From a virus, in the IMG/VR virus record IMGVR_UViG_3300010392_000110, positions 1 through 37,371 of that record: a stretch of 37,371 bases of DNA; one strand, written 5' to 3'. The notes under the pieces were generated by a model, which saw only the letters and a list, made by a program, of their open reading frames with translations, searched no databases and had not been told where the DNA came from. Position numbers and translations under genes: made by a program. This document shows, piece by piece, positions 16,501-23,938 of this stretch (the first letter of the stretch is position 1; the number at the start of each line of letters is the position of its first letter).

Positions 16501-19056
16501 AAGCACCGCACCGAGCGCATCAAAGGGATGTTTGAGCGTGGCCATGAGTCCCGGGCCGCCGCCCGTGAGCGTGGAAAATCCAGGGTTGAGACGGTGAAGG
16601 AAACCATCCTCACCGGTCTCATTGACAGCGGGTACCCGGTTCTCAAACACCTGGGCCCTTATGAGAAGCGGGGCGGCACCCTTGGCCGGTGGGCCCGGTC
16701 TGTGCGCTATCAGCTGGAGTCCCTGCACTATCTGGCTTCGGAGGCTGATGTTTACCTGCGTGAGGTCCGGGCCGATGTGCTCAAGCCTCTGGATGACGCA
16801 AAAATCCCGGTGGATGAGTTTGGGGTTTACCTCTTCCGTAAGCGGGTCATGGCCGATCGCTCGGAGATAGCCAACCCCCTGGGCCACACCCCTGAGAACG
16901 TGGAAGCCGATCTTGCCAACATGGAGAAGGCCATGGGGGCTGAAAAATTCAAGGTGATGGAAGAGGCAGCCAAGGCGCTGCGCCGTCACCGCAAGGATAA
17001 GATCCTCCCCCTGGTCACCAAGTCCGGACTCTTTACCAAAGAGCTCCTGGAAACGATGTGGAAGGCCGAAGACTACGCCAAGTTCAGCGTCACTCATTGG
17101 CTTGACGAAAAGTTCGGCGGCGGTGTGGGCGCGGCCATTTACCAGCAGGTCGGGACCCTCTCTGAAATAGAAAACCCATTGATCCCCACGGTCCTCCAAG
17201 ACTTTTCCATGATCCGCGCCGCCCGGATCAACGAAGCAAAAAAAGAGATGGTGAAGGTCTTGCATCTCTCTCAGGCCATCGAGCCCGCGAAAATGGTCTG
17301 GTCTGCCGAGGTAAAGGGCAAGGTGGCCAAGCCGCCACCGGATCCCCACCAGGCGCTCTTAACCGTCATGCTCAAAGGCAAGCCCCGCCATTTTTACGTG
17401 AGCAGGAAGGTGGCGGAGATGTTCGCGTATGCGCCCGTGGAAGCCAAGGCCGTGGCTAAAGTCATGGCCGCCATCTCCCAGCCCATCCGTGAAATCCTGG
17501 TGACCAAGAACCCGATCTGGATGGTGCGTAACGTGGTTCGGGATTTCTTTACAACCCGCAAGAACATCCCCGAGGTTCGCATTCGCGATATCTTCAAGCT
17601 TGCCGGGTACTACAAGCGGGCTTTCGGCGAGGTCTACCGGGAGGTTTACAAGGGCGAGAGGTCCGATGTGATCCGCAAGATGATGGCGGAGCGTATGCTG
17701 GTGAAGCACCGGATCTGGACCGGCAAGGAGGAGACCTTTGATACCGAGCTTGACCGCCTGGCCGCCGAGTTCGAGCTGGTGTCGGCTGCCCATCGTGCAG
17801 CCCCCGGGGCCCGGCGCAAGCTGAAACAATTCTGGGAGGCCCTGGATAGAACGGGCCGTATGTCCGACATATGGGGCAAGGTGGCCGGGTACCGCTATCT
17901 CCAGGACCAGGGCACCCGGGACATTCGGGAGATCGGTCATATCATCCGGACACGGGTGGGGACCCCTGACATCTACCGGCGCGGGGCCTGGCAGATCGTC
18001 ACCAATAACCTTTTCATGTTCTCCAACGTCGGCAAAGAGGGGATCCGCGCCAGCATCGAGTCTTTTTTTGACGACAAATCAGCCTACATCACCAAGACGG
18101 TCTGGATGAACATCATGCCCAAGCTTCTCATCGGGGCCCTGGGCTCCGGGGCTATCCTCTACATGCTGGAGCACGGCGACGACACCAAGGACGATTCTTC
18201 GCTTATTACCCAAACCAGAAAATTCAAGCGGATCATTGACGGTATCCCCGAATACGACCTGGCTTATTACACCATCGTGCCCCTGGGCCTCACCAACGAA
18301 GGGAAGTCGGTTTACCTGCGCATTCCCAACGATTACGAGGGGCAGTTTTGGGGCGCGGTTGGGCACAAGATCCTGGGCGCGAAATTCACCGGGCATGACG
18401 GCGTCATCAATACCATTGCCGAACACCAGCCCTACTCACCGAACCCCGTAATCACCGCCTTGGCCCACAACTACACCTACTACGTCAAAGGCCAGAACCC
18501 CGTGGACAACTACCGGGGCCGGGGCATCATCCCCAAACGCGCCTTTGAGGCAGGCGGGGCCCCCGCCCGTCGGGCAATGGCCAAGGCTACCTGGAAAGAG
18601 CTGGGCGGATCCGTCATCTACACCCCGGCCTACGACGACCTCACCAGAGACCGCACCAATTGGGAAAAGGCCCTCTCTGTCCAGCCCTTCAGCATGCTGG
18701 GGGCGTTCTTGAAGATCACGGACCAGGGCATCTCCGAAAAGATCAACCGGGCTCTCTCCGATCGCCGTAGCGAGAAAGCCAAAGAAGGGCTCACCCGAAC
18801 TAACGGCCTGATCCGCCTCCTCAACGGCGACACCGTCACCGAAGAGCAGATGGTGGCCATCGCCCGCCAGAAGACCCATCCCTTGCATAAAGAGGTGTTG
18901 CGCCTGGTGGGCAGGCAGGCCGGAACCGCATGGGTTTCAGCATTAACCCGGGCCCAGGGCAGAGAAGAGACAGCCATCGTTTTACAGGTACTGCTCGACC
19001 ACAACTTCATCCCACAAGGTGGGAGCAGCTTAAAAGGGGGAAAGGATGGAGGGTAA
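13525..19056 (+). CDS. Giant polyvalent internal virion protein with zinc-peptidase motif and LPD38-like region
   Basis: An 1843-residue protein, the largest in the genome. Residues 1-110 and about 310-430 are Pro-rich linkers holding four short repeats of the type DLFGGEPP (near residues 13, 26, 370 and 402). A hydrophobic segment lies near 165-195. HEIGH at residues 716-720 is a zinc-metallopeptidase signature. The C-terminal third (from about 1300, 'ISQPIREILVTKNPIWMVRN') resembles the large polyvalent protein-associated domain LPD38, with another hydrophobic stretch near 1530. Such proteins are thought to be injected with the DNA, like T7 gp16. The peptidase could open the cell wall or act on host targets; this is inference. 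Confidence 0.8.
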   Translation: MTRTATPYMPPVDLFDGKPPQKEPVDLFGGEPPDSGPGFFSRMGERLNDMGPSRPIEIFPAQGGQSPVAVATAAPTETAPEQGATPQTGTVPVLLPAPERSPFQRMGDALRGSFRSSPDRNAIALALSEKHQISPTDALKHFDELTKNLRDQPTSKEYMTGLLTAPVVAGLVTNPLTTLGALAGFTGIAEAENFVVSKVQDKKYTPLAGENLTSFLPADTAPNAELAVEIIDFLGKGAVTSLGMKGVTGSAWFRKLTKRERGLLVLDVAAREKQGVSKGQAIREAIRARGGKETAEGKALFKEMQDKYVRGEKGAEPQASNPAQPAEPGPVSPATPPPAPAEGPVVPAPVQARPAVAPVPDVAPGGPLVDLLAGEPPAKVIPFPEPSQVSQSVAPAVDAPKDLLGGKPPQLSPKTSQPDPPSGGPDPAILKNAYEIMREEMQNSQTKGTTVDIDGTRRFHGASSPQWMKEINAEAKASKENLYTRRELGVLLSKAANGKSMTEKQAIRFERVQEAAEGLAGSHPDLVAAQDASLMEKKGYEVVGRQKVPAVELEEGDKFVGTVDGIHDEYTVKGDAPNGDVIIKDGVTHRVDPFDTVTVEGLKRNEKPPRRPVSTASGFGDTGGYASRAQGAKQNASNGAPGGGPAPGDTAEAVVMQMPEIVELAQQLMDGKLPHVARKFRSAGTMGMFTPKGSGKIRILADLFKDTEQASKVMAHEIGHLVDYLPDRMIKGRGNILGRIASLKGYLKHTISEKPGGAPPLTPADRTRLKKEARALLKAEAFEKGLDQEITRTLPVEPKDLLSIFNAVEPTENVSDELLLFIKGLSTAEKKSIVKAAMKGRVPEEVQAFAKVVKEKVAKQPKVGIPGHYLNVKGKRVSEAEIRAKYRELVEEEIKKRRLIKLELVMAELKGFTQKWKPFDLAANPKYTKYRHSGPELYADALSAMITDPAYLKAEAPVFYQSWWNYLENKPTVKQLYEEIRTEISHGSESLSKHRTERIKGMFERGHESRAAARERGKSRVETVKETILTGLIDSGYPVLKHLGPYEKRGGTLGRWARSVRYQLESLHYLASEADVYLREVRADVLKPLDDAKIPVDEFGVYLFRKRVMADRSEIANPLGHTPENVEADLANMEKAMGAEKFKVMEEAAKALRRHRKDKILPLVTKSGLFTKELLETMWKAEDYAKFSVTHWLDEKFGGGVGAAIYQQVGTLSEIENPLIPTVLQDFSMIRAARINEAKKEMVKVLHLSQAIEPAKMVWSAEVKGKVAKPPPDPHQALLTVMLKGKPRHFYVSRKVAEMFAYAPVEAKAVAKVMAAISQPIREILVTKNPIWMVRNVVRDFFTTRKNIPEVRIRDIFKLAGYYKRAFGEVYREVYKGERSDVIRKMMAERMLVKHRIWTGKEETFDTELDRLAAEFELVSAAHRAAPGARRKLKQFWEALDRTGRMSDIWGKVAGYRYLQDQGTRDIREIGHIIRTRVGTPDIYRRGAWQIVTNNLFMFSNVGKEGIRASIESFFDDKSAYITKTVWMNIMPKLLIGALGSGAILYMLEHGDDTKDDSSLITQTRKFKRIIDGIPEYDLAYYTIVPLGLTNEGKSVYLRIPNDYEGQFWGAVGHKILGAKFTGHDGVINTIAEHQPYSPNPVITALAHNYTYYVKGQNPVDNYRGRGIIPKRAFEAGGAPARRAMAKATWKELGGSVIYTPAYDDLTRDRTNWEKALSVQPFSMLGAFLKITDQGISEKINRALSDRRSEKAKEGLTRTNGLIRLLNGDTVTEEQMVAIARQKTHPLHKEVLRLVGRQAGTAWVSALTRAQGREETAIVLQVLLDHNFIPQGGSSLKGGKDGG

Positions 19057-19390
19057 ACTGGTTTGGTACATTGTGTCCGGATGTCTTGGGGTTGCCTCTA
19101 CTTTGGCTGCGAGGTTGATCTGGCGGGGACTCAACAGTCTTGGAAGTAAAGACAACATTCAGTCTGAGCCGGTGGCCGCTGCCTGCCAATGCGACTCCAA
19201 GCAGTGTCAGGACCACGAGCACCGTCTCATCGACCTGGAGCACCGGGTTGATGAAAACACAAAAGACCTGGCCAGCGCCGATACGGCCTTCAAAGAGATT
19301 CAAGTACACCTGGGAAGCATAGATAAAAACGTGGCGGTCCTCCTGGATCGCTCCGACCGAGTACGCAAGGGGGATGACGATGAAGGATGA
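19046..19390 (+). CDS. Small membrane-anchored coiled-coil protein
   Basis: A 114-residue protein with one N-terminal membrane segment (about residues 5-26, LVWYIVSGCLGVASTLAA) and a C-terminal coiled coil (EHRLIDLEHRVDENTKDL...). Several Cys lie between them (ACQCDSKQC). An inner-spanin-like or holin-like role is possible from this shape, but no family match is claimed. It overlaps the giant gene at its start and the tailspike at its end, so it is co-translated with virion genes. Confidence 0.7.
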   Translation: MEGKLVWYIVSGCLGVASTLAARLIWRGLNSLGSKDNIQSEPVAAACQCDSKQCQDHEHRLIDLEHRVDENTKDLASADTAFKEIQVHLGSIDKNVAVLLDRSDRVRKGDDDEG

Positions 19391-21644
19391 CATGAAAGTA
19401 TTCGCCAGCAAAATGGGCTTTGACGACATCGAGACCGGTATGGGGACCCCTGATGATACTTATGAAGTCCAAATTCCGGGTGGTACCCAGCAGATCCGTC
19501 GGCTGCCGTCTCCTGTGGCTGAGGAGGCGAGTTGTATTAAGGGGCAGTGGTATCCCTCCACCGATCCCGCCATCACCAGCCAGGGCACCGCCTCCGGTCC
19601 GGACTATGACGCCGGGAACGTCAAAAAAATCATGAATATCATTGCGGCCAATGGGGATCGCCCTGCCGTTATCAATATGTCCGGTGATCTGGTGTTTAAA
19701 GACGAGGGTTTTGTATGGCCACAGAACAAGACCCTTGATGCCAGAAGCGGTGGCACCATTATCATTGATGCGTGTCACCTTGAGTTGAATTGTGGGATCA
19801 TGGCCGATATTCGGCCTGACATATTTGAGTTACGGAATGGCGGGACGGTTGGGGGTGATTTTTATTTTATCAATACGCCGACTGTGCCGACTGTTGCCGC
19901 GTCTCGTAAACTGACAGGATCTGAGCGGCAAACAATTAGGGTCTCTGGGTATCATGAGCCTAACGAGGGCGGTGGGGGTCCTGTGCGTATATGTTTACCC
20001 CTGGGTGCCCCTGGTACATATGTGGATAATAAGGCAGATATCACCGTGCCAGATGGTGGTGATGGGTCTAAGGCTTGGGGGTGGGTGTGGAATGGGCCTG
20101 TTGATATTCGGGACGCAGGGGCAATGGGTGATGAGATTAACGATGATTCGGATGCGGTTATTACATTGGTACTCCACCCTCGTGGCGTAGCTGTAAACGC
20201 GTCGCCTGGAAAATACAGGATCACTAAGCGTATCGACTTATCACAGGCTGCAGACAGTGGTTATAACATCGCAGGCACTGGCGAGAGTTCGATGCTCATT
20301 TTTGAGGGGGCTGCTGCGGGTTTTTATGACAAATATTGGTCAGGTACTGGATACGATGATAAAGGGCTGGGGGTATGCCGAGATTTATATCTCAAAGGCG
20401 ACGGTACGAATACTGGGTTCTTGCAGGAGTCAACCTATCATCGCTGGAATAACGTGACCTTCGATGGCTTTCGGGTGGGTTTTGAAACACCAGTTGGCTA
20501 CGAGGGGCGCATGACATCATGTCATTTTAAAAATAACGTAGATGCGGGGGTTTTTTTAAACCCAGAAGATATTGGATCTGTAACACAAATAGAATTCCAC
20601 AAATGCTACTTCAGAGGTCATTCCACAGGCCCCGCAGTAAAAATAAGAGGTCGCCAAGAATTTGTGCGTTTTGTGGGGGGGTCCATCGAAGGAAACCCCG
20701 GCGGATCTGTTTATGCCGATGATAACTTTAGTGGGACCGTGGTATTCGATGGGGTTTACATGGAGGTAAATGGGTCTGAGTCCGGTGATGTCCGTAACAT
20801 TAGATTCCCCGCAGCGGCTCTGGAAACAATGGAGCACGGGGCGTCAGGGACGTCCGTACGGTGGGAAAACTGCAAGATCAGTAAAAACAATAACATGGGC
20901 AAGAATGATTTCGGCTATGGCGCGTCACTCAGAAATTGCTGGTTGGGAGGTGACGCCCATTTTGGCTATGACTGCAGTGTCGAGGATACAGCTATCTCTT
21001 CCTCGGTAATAACAAGCGATGGCCCGGTATATTTCAGCGGTAAAAATAGATTTACCTATGGGGGTTCTGCGAACTCAAATGGTTTTGTCTTGCAGATCCC
21101 CACATCGTACGACAACGGGGTATTGTTAGATAAGTGCGAAAACCTCATCAGTGTACCGTTTGCCGCTGGCGGCACATTACCTATTAAAGCCACAGGGTCC
21201 ACCCCTCCGAGTGTGACACTCGGGGCTACATCATTTTGCGGCAAAAATGTTGTTGACGTGGATTTTGTGGAAAACGTAGCGATGGCTTGGGGTGTCAATA
21301 CAATCAAGCCTGACGTAGCCATAATTATCCCAGCAAAGACCTGGGGTGTCTGTAGTCTGTTGATGAGGACAGACGCTGGCGCCGTTACCATGAAGTCAAT
21401 ATTCTCGGGGGGGATAGCTATTTGTGGCGGCGAGTTTACTATTGATGATCAGTGGCGGAGATTCGTTTTTATTGGATTCAATCGTAGTGATACCTCTGTG
21501 GATAATGGGTTACTCATTGGGCCTGCAGCTGCTATAACCTCCGTGCCAGGTGTGAGGGTCACAGGTGTTTTTGTTGCGCCTGTGGCTGCTAATCATTTGA
21601 CAGACGTTATGGCGTCTATGCTGACGGGTAAGATTCCGTATTAA
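19374..21644 (+). CDS. Tailspike / beta-helix receptor-binding protein
   Basis: A 756-residue last gene of the late operon. The first ~100 residues look like an anchor. From about residue 225 a pectate-lyase-like pattern appears ('VDIRDAGAMGDEINDDSDAV' followed by repeating short strands rich in Gly, Asn and Val), typical of right-handed beta-helix tailspikes that bind and often cut surface polysaccharide. A C-terminal beta-rich domain follows. From about 19,800 the DNA is less GC-rich and uses rarer codons than its neighbours, suggesting an exchanged receptor module. The stop overlaps the stop of the facing lipoprotein gene. Confidence 0.85.
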   Translation: MTMKDDMKVFASKMGFDDIETGMGTPDDTYEVQIPGGTQQIRRLPSPVAEEASCIKGQWYPSTDPAITSQGTASGPDYDAGNVKKIMNIIAANGDRPAVINMSGDLVFKDEGFVWPQNKTLDARSGGTIIIDACHLELNCGIMADIRPDIFELRNGGTVGGDFYFINTPTVPTVAASRKLTGSERQTIRVSGYHEPNEGGGGPVRICLPLGAPGTYVDNKADITVPDGGDGSKAWGWVWNGPVDIRDAGAMGDEINDDSDAVITLVLHPRGVAVNASPGKYRITKRIDLSQAADSGYNIAGTGESSMLIFEGAAAGFYDKYWSGTGYDDKGLGVCRDLYLKGDGTNTGFLQESTYHRWNNVTFDGFRVGFETPVGYEGRMTSCHFKNNVDAGVFLNPEDIGSVTQIEFHKCYFRGHSTGPAVKIRGRQEFVRFVGGSIEGNPGGSVYADDNFSGTVVFDGVYMEVNGSESGDVRNIRFPAAALETMEHGASGTSVRWENCKISKNNNMGKNDFGYGASLRNCWLGGDAHFGYDCSVEDTAISSSVITSDGPVYFSGKNRFTYGGSANSNGFVLQIPTSYDNGVLLDKCENLISVPFAAGGTLPIKATGSTPPSVTLGATSFCGKNVVDVDFVENVAMAWGVNTIKPDVAIIIPAKTWGVCSLLMRTDAGAVTMKSIFSGGIAICGGEFTIDDQWRRFVFIGFNRSDTSVDNGLLIGPAAAITSVPGVRVTGVFVAPVAANHLTDVMASMLTGKIPY

Positions 21645-22042
21645 TCCACCATCATCTCCCACTCCCTCCCCTCATCGTCCGTGCATGTCCCCATGCCGGA
21701 CGATGACCAGGTGCTGTATTGAAAAATACACTTCAGGCAGTCCCCATTCTTGCTTCTAAGTAGGGCCTTCCCGTTCCCCGGCTGTGATCCCATGGCCAGG
21801 GACGTGCCTGTTCCGGCGCTTCCGTCGAAGAAGCCCACCCCGGCGCTTCCTCCGGCCACGACAACCCACCGGCCTGTGTACTCCACGCCCTCGATGTTGA
21901 CGTTCATGTCTCCGTTATAACCCAAGCTGAAAGGGACACGCCCTTCGGCTGTGGTGCCCGTGGGCATGTGGGTGAGGTGGACCTTGTGGCCGCAACCGGC
22001 CAGGACGAAAAGCATCAGAAAAACAGTGGTCATGTGTCTCAT
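21641..22042 (-). CDS. Small lipoprotein, probable lysogenic-conversion gene
   Basis: A 133-residue protein with a clear lipoprotein signal: hydrophobic MTTVFLMLFVLAGC with lipobox LAGC. The mature part is small, Gly-rich and beta-like, with a pair of Cys spaced near the C-terminus (GDCLKCIF ... GTCTDDEG). AGGAGGT lies five bases before ATG 22042. It is the last gene of the leftward repressor operon, so it is likely made in the lysogen. Envelope lipoproteins in this position often exclude superinfecting phages; here that is inference. Confidence 0.8.
   Translation of the reverse strand: MRHMTTVFLMLFVLAGCGHKVHLTHMPTGTTAEGRVPFSLGYNGDMNVNIEGVEYTGRWVVVAGGSAGVGFFDGSAGTGTSLAMGSQPGNGKALLRSKNGDCLKCIFQYSTWSSSGMGTCTDDEGREWEMMVD
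21672..21706. other. Long hairpin inside the lipoprotein gene near the convergent stops
   Basis: TCATCGTCCG and CGGACGATGA form a perfect 10-bp stem. An inner GCATG/CATGC stem stacks on it around a TCCC loop, with a single bulged T. It starts about 28 bases past the tailspike stop. No T-run follows on either strand. Confidence 0.6.
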
Positions 22043-22061
22043 GACGTACCTCCTGATGAGG

Positions 22062-22553
22062 TTATTTGAAATGGGTTTTGATGAATTTTTCGAAAATGAC
22101 CGGGTATATTGTTTCTACAAATTCGCTATGGGGAACTAATTCATCTTGTTGTTGATGAACGACACCGCGTCCTCGATGATTTGTTTCGTCTTCACTCAAG
22201 TAGCGGAGTGTTTGTGATGAAAATTCAAAACTGAAGAGTTCGTCCCCTTCATGATTTCCATTCCGATCCGGATACGAGGTGAATGCCACGATGCCGTTGA
22301 ATTGGTGACCTCTGTTTGTCCTGGGGTCGGATGTCTCCATTTCACCGGGTTTTACCGTGAAATCCACATTGATTGTGTGGCGAAATCCTTTTAATGCCAT
22401 GGGGCCTTCTTTGTCCGTGTCTTCAAATAGAAAACCAAACTTTTCTGCGCGCTCACGGTACTCCATGGAATCTGATTTAAATTGCTCAAAGGCCTTTTTG
22501 CATAAACAATAGTCACGTTTGAAGCTGTCAATATAACGGTTGTTTGTTGTCAT
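22062..22553 (-). CDS. Hypothetical protein in the lysogeny operon
   Basis: A 163-residue soluble protein with no recognised family. The N-terminal half is helical and charged; the middle has beta-strands (HTINVDFTVKPG, FNGIVAFTSY). AAGGAG precedes the ATG by six bases. It sits between the repressor-linked gene and the lipoprotein, in the same leftward unit, so it should be expressed in the prophage state. Base composition is lower in GC than the late genes, suggesting separate acquisition. A role in host protection is possible but not shown. Confidence 0.75.
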   Translation of the reverse strand: MTTNNRYIDSFKRDYCLCKKAFEQFKSDSMEYRERAEKFGFLFEDTDKEGPMALKGFRHTINVDFTVKPGEMETSDPRTNRGHQFNGIVAFTSYPDRNGNHEGDELFSFEFSSQTLRYLSEDETNHRGRGVVHQQQDELVPHSEFVETIYPVIFEKFIKTHFK

Positions 22554-22591
22554 TGGATTCTCCTTTATTGAGTTGATGTTTTTCCCAATAA

Positions 22592-22674
22592 CCTATCCCT
22601 TATAACCTTCAGCTTTTCCCTATGTCCTATCCCCTGCTTTTCTGCCCTTCCTATCCCCTATCCCCCCATAACCT
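22592..22674 (-). repeat. Degenerate heptanucleotide repeats between lysogeny genes
   Basis: On the minus strand the gap holds many copies of GGGATAGG-like units; on the plus strand CCT recurs at 592, 598, 606, 619, 626, 633, 646, 650, 657 and 672 (offset 22,000), often seven bases apart. It resembles the cleaner NNNNAGG arrays at 24697 and 29335. It ends directly at the stop of the 93-residue gene. Confidence 0.6.
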
Positions 22675-22675
22675 C

Positions 22676-22957
22676 TCATGCCGGTGTCACAAACACCAAC
22701 GCACACCCCCCATCGTACCTTTCAATCGTACACCTCCGCACCACAACCTCTCCCCCCACCCTCACTCTCAACACCACCGTTGCAGGCCACCCACTCCGGA
22801 TAACCCTGGGCAGGATCTCCCTCACGGTCCGGACCAGCTCGGCATCGGTGATGATCTCTTTCAGGGCCCGGCCCACCAGGCTGTGGATATCAAGCCTGTC
22901 CAGGGCCTTTTTCTGGATCACTTCTTTGATCCGCCCGCCCCTGGTCACCTTGTACAC
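22676..22957 (-). CDS. Hypothetical protein directly after the repressor gene
   Basis: A 93-residue protein from GTG 22957, with no known family. It is Arg/Val-rich: a helical first half and a beta-rich end (ATVVLRVRVGGEVVVRRC). The frame stays open upstream into the repressor gene with no ATG, GTG or TTG. However, a CTG at 23011 overlaps the repressor stop as CTGA and has GAGGTGG just upstream. Starting there gives 111 residues and ordinary stop-start coupling, while the GTG lacks a well-placed ribosome site. The true start is therefore uncertain. Confidence 0.65.
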   Translation of the reverse strand: MYKVTRGGRIKEVIQKKALDRLDIHSLVGRALKEIITDAELVRTVREILPRVIRSGWPATVVLRVRVGGEVVVRRCTIERYDGGCALVFVTPA

Positions 22958-23007
22958 ATTGTGCCGCCGGGACCTCAGTCGGGCCTCGATGCGGCCCTTC
23001 CGTGTGA

Positions 23008-23505
23008 TCAGTCGTCCACCTCGCTCGTACTCCCACCTACCGCCTTTGATTTTGATTCTTGTTGGATATCAGACCCTACCACTCGCAGCGTATCGGCCAC
23101 GCCCCGGATGTAAGACGCGGTTCGTTCCCATGCAGCTCCGGAGAGCTGTTCGATGGTGAGCAGGTCCTCATTGATGATCTTGGCCCGTTGTGCGTCGCGG
23201 AACCTGGTTACCAGCTGCTGGTGCTCCCGGACCACGGAGTTGCCCATAGGCACGACGGTTTCTGCAGATTCCGACACCGATGTTGATTTTTCAACAAACA
23301 TGTCGCCCTCTTCGTGGAGGAGCCATTGAGAATTGATGTTGTGGATGTGTTCCAGGGCCAGGGCGATGGGGGTGGTGAGACGGGTGCGCCCTGCCTCCAT
23401 GTCGGTAATGTTTACGCGGTTAATGCCAATGGATACAGCGAGCTGTTCCTGGGTGAGATCCAGGCTCTTACGGACTATTCTGAGCCTTTCTTTCGGTTCT
23501 TTCAT
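23008..23505 (-). CDS. XRE-family phage repressor (CI-like)
   Basis: A 165-residue protein with an N-terminal helix-turn-helix of the XRE type (about residues 5-60: 'LDLTQEQLAVSIGINRVNIT', then 'EAGRTRLTT'), followed by 'QWLLHEEGDMF', common in phage repressors. The C-terminal part is helical, and no S24 peptidase is seen, so it would not self-cleave as lambda CI does. It faces a Cro-like gene across a region with three matching operators. GAGGTACC precedes the ATG. It should keep the early genes off in the lysogen. Confidence 0.88.
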   Translation of the reverse strand: MKEPKERLRIVRKSLDLTQEQLAVSIGINRVNITDMEAGRTRLTTPIALALEHIHNINSQWLLHEEGDMFVEKSTSVSESAETVVPMGNSVVREHQQLVTRFRDAQRAKIINEDLLTIEQLSGAAWERTASYIRGVADTLRVVGSDIQQESKSKAVGGSTSEVDD

Positions 23506-23524
23506 GACGGTACCTCATTGCGAT

Positions 23525-23542
23525 GTATATTTTTCAATATAC
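23525..23542. promoter_or_regulatory. Operator site 1
   Basis: GTATATTTTTCAATATAC: a perfect inverted repeat, 7-bp arms with a 4-base centre, closest to the repressor gene. Its complement GTATATTGAAAAATATAC is the model for sites 2 and 3. Confidence 0.7.
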
Positions 23543-23547
23543 TTATG

Positions 23548-23576
23548 TTGACAAGTGATATTGAAAAAGCTACATT
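23548..23576 (+). promoter_or_regulatory. Rightward early promoter (PR-like)
   Basis: A perfect -35 TTGACA (23548-23553), a 17-base spacer and a -10 TACATT (23571-23576) drive the Cro-like and early genes. Operator 2 fills the spacer, so repressor binding would block RNA polymerase. The leftward promoter for the repressor should overlap here, with TTGTCA on the other strand across the same bases. Confidence 0.7.
23556..23573. promoter_or_regulatory. Operator site 2
   Basis: TGATATTGAAAAAGCTAC matches the operator-1 complement at 14 of 18 positions. It lies between the -35 and -10 of the rightward promoter. Confidence 0.6.
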
Positions 23577-23592
23577 TCATTGAAAAGTATAA
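23575..23592. promoter_or_regulatory. Operator site 3
   Basis: TTTCATTGAAAAGTATAA matches the operator-1 complement at 13 of 18 positions. It touches the -10 and the expected start point of the rightward promoter. Confidence 0.5.
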
Positions 23593-23619
23593 CTTATATA
23601 TCTCGGAGGCGTTCAACAA

Positions 23620-23904
23620 ATGGCAAAGCCGAACCCCGAAAACAACCTTCCCCCTGAGGACATCAACTACCTGCTGCGCAAGGCCGGTTGTATGCAGCTT
23701 GATATCATCCAGGAAACCGGCGTGTCTCAGGCAATGGTCTCTCAAGTCGTCAACTCTCAATCCACTTCGGTTCGCGTGATGGATGCCATCGCCAGGAAGA
23801 TCAAAAAGTTGCCCTGGGAGATCTGGCCCGACACCTACGCAGGGGATCGAGATCTGGAGGGATGGGAAGAGGTTGTAGAGGATGATGCCCGACATTCAAT
23901 ATAA
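23620..23904 (+). CDS. Cro/Ner-like transcription regulator
   Basis: A 94-residue DNA-binding protein, the first gene of the rightward early operon. The helix-turn-helix is clear (about residues 29-55: 'IIQETGVSQAMVSQVVNSQS'), and the following 'KLPWEIWPDTYAG' resembles the end of Ner/Nlp-type regulators. It would bind the same operators as the repressor and favour lytic growth. GGAGG lies 10 bases before the ATG. The acidic C-terminal tail is longer than in a minimal Cro. Confidence 0.8.
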   Translation: MAKPNPENNLPPEDINYLLRKAGCMQLDIIQETGVSQAMVSQVVNSQSTSVRVMDAIARKIKKLPWEIWPDTYAGDRDLEGWEEVVEDDARHSI

Positions 23905-23938
23905 TGGTGGGTTTTCATTGTGTCAATGGAGGTGACCC

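Noticed and set aside
20521-20640. Possible frameshift in the tailspike at the T7/G runs.
   Set aside because: The frame stays open with the beta-helix pattern on both sides.
22592-22674. CRISPR-like array because of the recurring short units.
   Set aside because: Units are only 7-8 bases with no spacers of even size, and no cas genes are present.
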